A stretch of 58,534 nucleotides of DNA from Limivicinus sp963617275 (lineage in GTDB: Bacteria; Bacillota; Clostridia; Oscillospirales; Oscillospiraceae). Below, one piece after another: positions 52,476 to 58,534 of the stretch (the stretch's first letter is position 1; every line of letters begins with the position of its first letter). The translations under genes and the position numbers were made by a program. A model generated the notes under the pieces. That model saw only the letters and a list, made by a program, of their open reading frames with translations, searched no databases and was not told where the DNA came from. The stretch covers positions 1 to 58,534 of the forward strand of contig CAVENX010000013.1 of the NCBI GenBank assembly GCA_963617275.1, written 5' to 3'.

Positions 52476-52511
52476 AGCCGACCGTTATGATACGGTCGGC
52501 TGAGACTGTCA
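52476..52511 (-). repeat. Locus-specific hairpin, copy at the left-end side of repeat A
   Basis: Identical to 52251-52286. It lies two bases past the stop of the HD-like gene, so it is probably that gene's original terminator or processing hairpin. The other copy would then have arisen when the repeat A element arrived. Confidence 0.85.
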
Positions 52512-52513
52512 TG

Positions 52514-53065
52514 TTATCTATAAGTAACGCAGGTTTTCCTCCAGCGGTCGCCGTTCAGCGCGGCCATATCCGCCTGATCGGCATAGTAGAGAATTTTTGC
52601 TATAAGCGTTTTGGGGAAGTCCGCAGAATCCGGCGTATGCTCAAGAATGGCCTGAACCACCTCATAGGGCAGATTTTCATCCATAGCGACATGCGCCGCA
52701 TAAAAAGCATGGGGGAAGGTTTTGCCAAGCAGACTTTTGCCCATACCATTCTCGGTCTCCTCATACTCAACGAGCTTGGACGAATCCTGCAAAAGGCAGG
52801 CTGAGATCAGGTGATCCCTGTTGACATGCACGTCAAAGAGCTTCTCGTAGGTATCCGCCATAGCGAGCGAGTTGAGCAATACGGAACGGTTGTGCACCAC
52901 GTGAGGAAAGCTGAGCTTCGGAGTGCACGGCACTTTGTTGATGTCTTCCCATTTACATTCATCCCACAGGCGGTTCCAGACGTTGATCGTCCCCTGGCGG
53001 ACAGCCGGATCGGCGATCATATTTATCTCCGGAAACACCTCGAGAATATTAAGTTTCTTTTTCAT
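52514..53065 (-). CDS. HD-superfamily-like protein with degenerate HD dyad
   Basis: 183 residues from ATG 53065 (ggag eight bases upstream); an ATG at 53071, overlapping the upstream stop as TAATG, is an alternative. Counted from 53071, the HD-fold pattern is visible: His57/His60 (PHVVHNR), then Gln95-Asp96 where the HD pair should be (ACLLQDSSKLV), His121 and His127, His145 (ILEHTPDS) and Asp165 (YYADQADM). Replacement of the dyad His by Gln suggests altered metal binding. It is the last gene of the TctCBA-lyase operon. Function unknown; not previously tied to such operons as far as I know. Confidence 0.7.
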   Translation of the reverse strand: MKKKLNILEVFPEINMIADPAVRQGTINVWNRLWDECKWEDINKVPCTPKLSFPHVVHNRSVLLNSLAMADTYEKLFDVHVNRDHLISACLLQDSSKLVEYEETENGMGKSLLGKTFPHAFYAAHVAMDENLPYEVVQAILEHTPDSADFPKTLIAKILYYADQADMAALNGDRWRKTCVTYR

Positions 53066-53070
53066 AGTCA

Positions 53071-53958
53071 TTACTCCCGTGTGCTGTATATGTGTTCATA
53101 TCCGGCAATGCGGTTTTTATACTCGTCCTTATGCGTGAGTATATGGCGCATCTCGGAGGTTATCATGCAGACGTTGTCTGCCCCCTCCGTGGTGCCGTAC
53201 TTTTTAAGATACTCAAGGTAGTTGTTCACGCCGAACGCGGCCGCTTTAAGGTGCTGCGCCGCATAAAGGGCGAACTTGAAGCCCATGGCTTCATACTCCG
53301 CGTTATTGAGTATGGGCGTTTTCCCGTGCTCCACGAGATTTACGAGACACGGCTTTCCGGCAAATATCTGCGGGATACGTTTCATCTGCTCCACGGTTTT
53401 TACAGCCTCGATAAATACGCCGTCCGCACCGGCTTCCAGATATGCGCCCATTCTGTCAACGGCTTCATCAAAGCTTCCCGTGGCAGAAAGAGCATCCGTC
53501 CTCGCCAGAATGAACGTATCCTCGACCGCACCGTCACGAGCCGCCTTGATCTTGCCGACCATTTCCCCGACGGGAATGACGGCGTGATCCTCAAAATGCC
53601 CGCAGCGCTTGGGGTTCTGCTGGTCTTCAAGCTGAACACCCGATATGCCTGCCTTTGAATACTCAAGCAGCGTCCTGTAAACATTGATATAGCCGCCGTA
53701 GCCGTTGTCTATATCGCAGATGACCGGTGCGCTCACGGCATCATTTATGCGCTTTGCGATCTCCAGATTTTCCGTCATGGTTATCATGTTGTAATCCGGA
53801 AGATTGAAGTTCATATTTGACATTGCGGCGCCCGAGACGTAGATGATCTCATATCCGGCGGTTTCGACAAGGTTTGCGAAAAACGCATTGGAAACGCCGG
53901 GGAGAACGTACAGCCCGTCTTTTTCTATGAGTTCTCTGAGTAATTTCGTTTTTGACAT
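53071..53958 (-). CDS. Isocitrate lyase/PEP mutase superfamily lyase (2-methylisocitrate lyase- or dimethylmalate lyase-like)
   Basis: 295 residues from ATG 53958 (TGATG overlap with the transporter gene; gaagg upstream); a longer frame would lie within that gene. Superfamily marks: LYVLPGVSNAFFANLVE near the start, VSGAAMS, the metal-binding CDIDNGYGG (Asp82, Asp84), VQLEDQ, and the catalytic loop PKRCGH (117-121). These enzymes cleave C-C bonds of (methyl)isocitrate, dimethylmalate or oxaloacetate. Coupling to a tricarboxylate transporter suggests that it degrades the imported acid. Confidence 0.88.
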   Translation of the reverse strand: MSKTKLLRELIEKDGLYVLPGVSNAFFANLVETAGYEIIYVSGAAMSNMNFNLPDYNMITMTENLEIAKRINDAVSAPVICDIDNGYGGYINVYRTLLEYSKAGISGVQLEDQQNPKRCGHFEDHAVIPVGEMVGKIKAARDGAVEDTFILARTDALSATGSFDEAVDRMGAYLEAGADGVFIEAVKTVEQMKRIPQIFAGKPCLVNLVEHGKTPILNNAEYEAMGFKFALYAAQHLKAAAFGVNNYLEYLKKYGTTEGADNVCMITSEMRHILTHKDEYKNRIAGYEHIYSTRE

Positions 53959-55454
53959 CACTGTGCCTTCTTTCTTTTCTTTTCGATCATCGGTTTGGCT
54001 ATCGTATAGACGATCAGCGCCAAGGATATCAGCAGGAATATCAGGCATACAGGAGATTTCACGAAGATTGAGAAATCTCCGCCGGATATTGTAAGCGCTC
54101 TTCTGAAGTGGCTTTCCAACGTGCCACCGAGCAGATATGCGATAAGCAGCGGCAGGAGAGGCACTCCGCCAAGCTTCATCAGATATCCGAGAACCATGAA
54201 CACGAGCAGTACGCCGACATCAAACAGTGAGCTTGAATTTGAATACACACCGACGCAGCAGGTAAACACCACTGCGGGGATGAGTATGTTCATCGGAATG
54301 TAAATGATATACTGAGCAAGCTGAATAAATATTCTGCCGACAATGAGCAGAGTAACGGTGCATACCAGAAAAGCGATGAATATACCGTAAACAACGTCTC
54401 CGGAGTCGGTCATGATGCTGGGGCCGCATATGACGCCCTGCATCAGGAGCGCACCGAGGAAGATTGCCGCGGTTCCGCTTCCGGGTATGCCGAGAGTGAG
54501 CAGGGGGACGAGCGTCGGCGCTGCTGTACCGTTTTTTGCGACCTCGGGCGCTATTACGCCCTCAAGCGAGCCGTTGCCGAATTCTTCCGGATGCTTGCTT
54601 ATCTTCTTTGCAAGGCCGTAGGTAAGCGTAGAGGAGAGCGCCGCGTTGAGTCCGGGCAGAGCGCCGATGATAGTACCGATCACGGTTCCGCTCAGTATAA
54701 GGGGAACGGAAGCTTTGACGTCCTGCTTTGTTATGCGGTTGTCGTTTTTGAAGTCGATCTTGCTCTTCTTTACCGCTTCCGCGTCCGCACGAACGCCGCC
54801 AAGCATCTCCGCCCCGACAAACAGGCCGATCAGTACGGGAATCAGCTGCAAACCGTTGAAAAAGTGGTAATTGTTAAAGGTAAAGCGTGCAGTACCCGTA
54901 ATAGGATCGAGGCCAATGAAGCTGACGATAAGACCGAGGAATACGGCCAGCAGGCCGCGTTTCCACTTACCGTTCGCGCCGATCGTGGATATAAGGATAA
55001 GTGAGAAGAGCAGCAGACCCACAAATTCAGTGGAGCCGATCTTCAGCGCAAGCTTAGCTATGCCGACGACAAGCACTATGGACAGTACGCCGCTGAGCAG
55101 GTTCCCGATGCAGGAGCTGTACAGCGCGGTAAGCAGGGCTTTCCCGCTCAAGCCTTTTTTCGCCATTGGCATACCGTCAAGGACGGTTATTCCCGACTCC
55201 GGTGCGCCCGGTACGCCTATAAGTATCGCAGGGATGGAACCGCCGAACGAGCCGCCGACATAAACGCCGATGAGCAGCGCCATTGACGGCATAACGTCAA
55301 GATAGAACGTGACCGGCAGCAGAATCGAGATCGCAATGGAACCCGTAAGGCCGGGTATCGCGCCGAATATCGTTCCGACGACCGTTCCAAGCAGCATGTA
55401 AAGAATATTCTGGAGGGTGATCATTTCAGAAAGACCAAGTAAAAATGTACTCAT
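53958..55454 (-). CDS. Tripartite tricarboxylate transporter, large permease (TctA family)
   Basis: 498 residues with about twelve helices. The TctA signature is GTVVGTIFGAIPGLTGSIAI near the N terminus, repeated in the second half as GTVIGTIIGALPGLNAALSS, with GVPGAPESGITVLDG between. It is the large membrane subunit of a TTT-type secondary transporter driven by an ion gradient and fed by a binding protein. It overlaps the lyase start and follows tctB by 18 bases. Confidence 0.95.
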   Translation of the reverse strand: MSTFLLGLSEMITLQNILYMLLGTVVGTIFGAIPGLTGSIAISILLPVTFYLDVMPSMALLIGVYVGGSFGGSIPAILIGVPGAPESGITVLDGMPMAKKGLSGKALLTALYSSCIGNLLSGVLSIVLVVGIAKLALKIGSTEFVGLLLFSLILISTIGANGKWKRGLLAVFLGLIVSFIGLDPITGTARFTFNNYHFFNGLQLIPVLIGLFVGAEMLGGVRADAEAVKKSKIDFKNDNRITKQDVKASVPLILSGTVIGTIIGALPGLNAALSSTLTYGLAKKISKHPEEFGNGSLEGVIAPEVAKNGTAAPTLVPLLTLGIPGSGTAAIFLGALLMQGVICGPSIMTDSGDVVYGIFIAFLVCTVTLLIVGRIFIQLAQYIIYIPMNILIPAVVFTCCVGVYSNSSSLFDVGVLLVFMVLGYLMKLGGVPLLPLLIAYLLGGTLESHFRRALTISGGDFSIFVKSPVCLIFLLISLALIVYTIAKPMIEKKRKKAQ

Positions 55455-55472
55455 TATTATGATACCTCCTTA

Positions 55473-55982
55473 TCAGCCTATGAACGGGAACGGTGCAAAG
55501 CGGACTTTGAGCAGCTTTCCGAACAGCACGTAGAACAGTAATGGCGCTATAACGGCGATAAGATACGGCGTTGCGCGCTTCATATTGACGCCGCACAGCC
55601 ACTCGTTTGCGAGAATGCATATCACGGACGCCAGAACAAACCCCAGAATATTATTCAGGAATATAAAGCCTGCCCATATCGCGATCATAATAAGGCCGTA
55701 GATATTGAATTCAACAGTGTCCGGAACCGCAACATTTTCTGATTTTATTTTTCCAGCCTGCCTGAGTGCCGTCGCTACAAGTACCGCGCTCATGACCAGC
55801 AGTCCGTATATACCGATGTTCGGGAAAAATTTGGGGCTTTTTATTATTGATGCGTACTGCTTTACCGCCCACGGCGTCGTGTGCATATAGACAAGCAGCA
55901 GGGCACTCAATATAAGTCCCCCTATGCCCCACGCAAGCAGGACACGATCCCTGCGGAGCTTGATGATCAGCTTTTTCTGCAT
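55473..55982 (-). CDS. Tripartite tricarboxylate transporter, small permease (TctB family)
   Basis: 169 residues with four predicted membrane helices and the loosely conserved TctB layout. Identification rests mainly on size, topology and position between the TctC-type binding protein (21 bases upstream) and TctA (18 bases downstream). Confidence 0.88.
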   Translation of the reverse strand: MQKKLIIKLRRDRVLLAWGIGGLILSALLLVYMHTTPWAVKQYASIIKSPKFFPNIGIYGLLVMSAVLVATALRQAGKIKSENVAVPDTVEFNIYGLIMIAIWAGFIFLNNILGFVLASVICILANEWLCGVNMKRATPYLIAVIAPLLFYVLFGKLLKVRFAPFPFIG

Positions 55983-56003
55983 TGTTGTTTATCCTCTCAG
56001 CGC

Positions 56004-57038
56004 TTATTCGGCAAGACCAAGCTCGTCAACAAGCTGTTTGTAGACCGGGCCGTCCTTCTGGACCTGGGCTTCCATTTCCGCACCGTTCATGACGCCCTGG
56101 AGTGGATCGCCAAGAGCCTCGAAAGCCTTGCGGCACTCTTCGCTGTTAACGGCTTTTTCCCACGCAGCGCGGAGTATCTCTACCACCTCGCTCGGTGTAT
56201 CGGCAGGAACGACCAGGGTCTTGTAGTAGTGTGTTTCGTCATCGGCATTGCCAGTCAGATCGGATACGCAGGGTACGTCATACGGAGGATTCTCAACACC
56301 GCCCGTAAGATCCATAAGGACAGTGCAGGTGCCGTCTTCGACGAAGCCTTTCAGGCCGGAATATGTGCCGGAAGAGTACATGACATGTCCGCCCGCAAGC
56401 GCGGCAGAAGTTTCAGCGGCGCTTTCATAGGGGATAACGTTCGCTTCGATCTCCATGACCTTGAGGAAGCGGGAGAGGGAAAGACCGGATATATCGCCAA
56501 GACCGGCGCAGGCGATGGTAAGCTCGCCCGGATGCTCCTTTGCGTAGGCAACAAACTCATCCAGCGTTTTTACGGGTGCCGAGGGGCCTGCTGCAAGGAA
56601 CATATTGGAGTTGCCCATTGAGCCGACAGCCACGAAATCGGTCATCGGATCATATGGATTGCCGTACATATAAGGCGCGAGAATATAGCTTGCGCAGGTG
56701 GATGCAACGAGGGAATGTCCGCCGTCGTGTCTGTTGAGAACGTCAACATGGCCGTTTATGCCGTTGCCGCCCTTGATGTTTTCAATGACGACATTGACGC
56801 CGAGCTCTTTTGCAAAGAAGGGCGCAATTGTACGTGCCGCAGTGTCAACGCCGCCGCCCGCGCCGTGGGGGACAACGATTTTCACGGTATCGGTCGGAAA
56901 GCTCACAGCGGCGGCTTCGGTCTGTGAAGACGCACCTGAAGCGGAAGATGTTTCGGTTTTTCCGCACGCGCACATCGTGAGCGCAATTGCCGCGGTCAGA
57001 ACCGCAGCGATAATAATATGGCACCAATTCTTTTTCAT
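56004..57038 (-). CDS. Tripartite tricarboxylate transporter substrate-binding lipoprotein (TctC/Bug family)
   Basis: 344 residues. A lipoprotein signal (basic MKKN, hydrophobic core, then TMCACGK with the probable lipidated Cys at 25) is followed by an Ala/Ser/Glu linker and the Bug fold: IVVPHGAGGGVDTAARTIAPF and VVIENIKGGNG at the start, typical of ligand carboxylate contact loops. It captures an organic acid outside the membrane and hands it to TctAB. It is first in the operon, with an aggaggt site and its own promoter at 57082. Confidence 0.94.
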   Translation of the reverse strand: MKKNWCHIIIAAVLTAAIALTMCACGKTETSSASGASSQTEAAAVSFPTDTVKIVVPHGAGGGVDTAARTIAPFFAKELGVNVVIENIKGGNGINGHVDVLNRHDGGHSLVASTCASYILAPYMYGNPYDPMTDFVAVGSMGNSNMFLAAGPSAPVKTLDEFVAYAKEHPGELTIACAGLGDISGLSLSRFLKVMEIEANVIPYESAAETSAALAGGHVMYSSGTYSGLKGFVEDGTCTVLMDLTGGVENPPYDVPCVSDLTGNADDETHYYKTLVVPADTPSEVVEILRAAWEKAVNSEECRKAFEALGDPLQGVMNGAEMEAQVQKDGPVYKQLVDELGLAE

Positions 57039-57081
57039 AAGTATACCTCCTGATTTTTTCTGTAACGGTGCTTATGGTGTT

Positions 57082-57110
57082 ATTCTATAATTTTTGCCTT
57101 AAAGCCGCAA
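57082..57110 (-). promoter_or_regulatory. Promoter of the tctCBA-lyase-HD operon
   Basis: On the minus strand TTGCGG (57105-57110), a 17-base spacer and TAGAAT (57082-57087), followed about 40 bases later by the tctC start. Confidence 0.6.
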
Positions 57111-57124
57111 ATACTTAATATTTA

Positions 57125-57138
57125 TTCTATATATAGAA
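57125..57138. promoter_or_regulatory. Perfect 14-base palindrome upstream of the tctC promoter
   Basis: TTCTATATATAGAA is fully self-complementary and lies about 15 bases upstream of the -35 box. It is a candidate operator, for example for the nearby LysR protein or a GntR-type regulator, but A/T-rich palindromes also occur by chance. Confidence 0.4.
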
Positions 57139-57158
57139 AAAATCTATACCGCAGGACA

Positions 57159-57200
57159 AAGCATACGCCGGCGCTGCACAACGAGCGCCGGCGTATGCTT
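57159..57200. terminator. Strong hairpin between the tct promoter and the IS element
   Basis: GCATACGCCGGCGCT and AGCGCCGGCGTATGC form a 15-base-pair perfect stem around eight bases, flanked by AAA and TTT. It looks like the terminator of a gene that is no longer next to it, suggesting that the IS arrived at a former intergenic terminator. Confidence 0.75.
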
Positions 57201-57215
57201 ATTTCTGGTTGTAAA

Positions 57216-57261
57216 CTAAAAGTTGGGGTGCGTGGGTAAGCCCGGGCACTCCAACTTTTAG
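57216..57261 (+). mobile_element. Putative left-end hairpin of the ISL3-family element
   Basis: CTAAAAGTTGGggTGC and GCActCCAACTTTTAG form a long imperfect stem, about 90 bases before the transposase start. It is probably part of the IS left end or its transcription-blocking leader. The other end of the element is outside the window, so terminal repeats cannot be compared. Confidence 0.5.
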
Positions 57262-57350
57262 CATGTTGAAAAAATAAGAGTAGAGCATAACAGAAAAATC
57301 CTTTAAAATGAAGCTGCTTAGACACCATCAGAAAGGATACTGTATGCTCT

Positions 57351-58534
57351 ATGAAAGATAATACCTCAAAACTGCTCGGATTGGAAGACGTGATCGTAAA
57401 AAATGTTTATGAAAATGAATCTGGCTGCTGCATAGAGATAGAACTGCCCCAGCGGAAACATAGCTGCCCGCGCTGTCAAAGCGAGACAGAGCGCGTCCAC
57501 GACTACAGGATCCAGCGAGTCAAGGATCTGGACATGCACGGAGTACATACATATCTGTACCTGAGAAAGCGTAGGTACGTCTGCAGGGACTGCGGCAAGC
57601 GGTTCTATGAGAAAAACAGCTTTCTTCCCCGGTTCCACCGAGTGACGAACCGGCTTGTCGCAAATGTGATCTGCGACTTCCAGGACCTACGCTCGGCAAA
57701 AGAGATCGGCAGCAAGAACAATGTCTCGGCTCAGACTGCACTGAGGTATTTCAAGCTCGTGAATTATTCCTGCAAGGAGCTTCCGGAGGTGCTGTCCATA
57801 GATGAGTTCAAAGGCAACGCTGGCGGTGAAAAGTACCAGACTATCCTGACCGACGCGAAAAACAGAAAGATAGCAGACATACTTCCCAACCGGAAAAAGA
57901 GCGATCTGATCAAGTATTTCCTCACATTTGAGAACAGAAAAGACGTAAAGTATGTAGTGATCGACATGAACCGTTACTTCAAGGAGACAGCTCAGGAATC
58001 ATATTCAAAATACTCAAATTGAAGCCCACCGAAGTGGGTTCGATTTGAAGAGGAAAAATGAGCTTGTAAAGTGCAGTTTTTGCCGCAAGGCAGAAACGGA
58101 ACGGTGCAAGCTCCTTTTGACGAGGGCGTTAGAAAATGTGAGGAAAGCAAAGCAGAAAGCACTCTCAGCCGCGTGGAGAAAGTTCTGCAAGCATTCAAAG
58201 AGATTACTGTGCAAGAGCAAGGAAAAGCTGAAGGGCGAGGAACGGGAACGGCTGAGGATCATTCTTGGTTTATCTGTACGTCTTGAAATAGCTTACGATC
58301 TGAAGAACGACTTCTTAGAATTTATGCACTCCCCGGATTCGGCAACAGCAAAAAGGAGATTGGCCTTATGGCTGTTCCATGCTGAAAACAGTCATATCCC
58401 CGAATTTGAAGCCTGCATCACCGCTGTGCGCAACTGGTCCGAGTACATCCTCAACAGCTTCGATGTGCCATATTCCAATGGCTTCACCGAGGGCTGCAAC
58501 AACAAGATCAAGGTACTCAAGCGTGTCTGCTTCG
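57351..58534 (+). pseudogene. ISL3-family transposase, disrupted by repeat B and cut by the window edge
   Basis: The first 216 residues are typical ISL3: zinc finger with Cys39, Cys42, Cys78 and Cys81, a helix-turn-helix region near 115-135, then SIDEFKGN (Asp151) and VVIDMNRYFKETAQ. Repeat B then intervenes (58015-58122), with a stop at 58020-58022. The gene resumes in another frame at about 58121 with TRALENVRKAKQKALS and continues to the window end (NGFTEGCNNKIKVLKR, with the conserved Glu). The segment that in this family holds the P-N-A-K-I-V-A-D-x-F-H region (about 20 residues, from memory of the family) is missing. It is therefore inactive as written. Confidence 0.9.
58015..58122 (+). 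repeat. Dispersed repeat family B, copy 2, inside the transposase
   Basis: 108 bases, the same length as the copy at 10610-10717. It begins with the hairpin CAAATtgAAGCCCA / TGGGTTcGATTTG and ends ctccttttgacg. It is fully open in the frame of the downstream transposase fragment, so it creates a frame change relative to the upstream fragment. Confidence 0.85.

Noticed and set aside
52231..52512. N-terminal extension of the AspT-type carrier through the repeat A element
   Set aside because: The extension is entirely repeat and hairpin sequence; a good ribosome binding site precedes ATG 52230 and the family starts there.

Overview
The window looks like a chromosomal segment of a low-to-moderate GC Gram-positive anaerobe of the class Clostridia, probably an Oscillospiraceae-like gut bacterium. 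Evidence: a str operon (rpsL-rpsG-fusA-tuf), an S4-domain YlmH homologue, RecD2, a YqhQ/DUF1385-prmC pair, many aggaggt-type ribosome binding sites, near-consensus sigma-A promoters, and an anaerobe-style pair of flavin/Fe-S enoate reductases. The taxon is inferred from gene content, not from a marker search.

Layout. 1-1450: a small unknown protein and an SPL-like radical SAM protein. 1600-1840: tRNA-Thr and tRNA-Tyr. 1956-10606: an accessory block made of a LysR regulator, two tandem old-yellow-enzyme/Fe-S/FAD reductases, two MFS carriers and a DMT-type exporter. This is probably an uptake-and-reduction module for an unsaturated organic acid or xenobiotic. 11013-11945: an orphan beta-class DNA methyltransferase. 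12222-15656 (minus): a surface-glycan group (phosphodiester glycosidase, membrane-anchored unknown, GT2, GtrA). 15799-20197 (minus): the str operon. 20490-23938 (minus): response regulator, histidine kinase and HtrA protease, an envelope-stress operon. 24121-32653 (minus): a compact housekeeping run (TetM-like GTPase fused to a Rae1/YacP nuclease, ylmH, recD2, comF, mreB, ispD, ispF). 32886-41778 (plus): a second two-component system, DUF1385, prmC, recA, recX, rimO, pgsA, cysS. 41864-47811 (minus): a LysM peptide with a double-glycine leader, glycerol-1-phosphate dehydrogenase, a methyltransferase, rsmI, a tiny ORF, a SAP-domain protein and a DUF1887/Card1-like nuclease. 48018-49916: glgB. 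49971-57038: a LysR regulator, an AspT-type carrier, an HD-like protein, an isocitrate-lyase/PEP-mutase superfamily lyase and a TctABC tripartite carboxylate transporter. 57351-58534: an ISL3 transposase broken by a short repeat.

Two dispersed short repeat families tie the window together. Family A is about 190 bp, with two full and two partial copies. It is a string of hairpins lying at gene 3' ends, and both full copies are bounded by long direct repeats of a hairpin sequence specific to that locus. Family B is 108 bp, with two copies, one of them inside the transposase. It starts with a hairpin and keeps one reading frame open.

The most promising leads for undescribed biology are four. 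First, the fusion of a ribosome-protection GTPase to an A-site mRNA endonuclease domain. Second, the LysM domain carried behind a bacteriocin-type leader. Third, repeat family A. Fourth, the orphan Card1-like nuclease beside a SAP-domain protein. All functional statements rest on motifs read by eye; no database search was possible.
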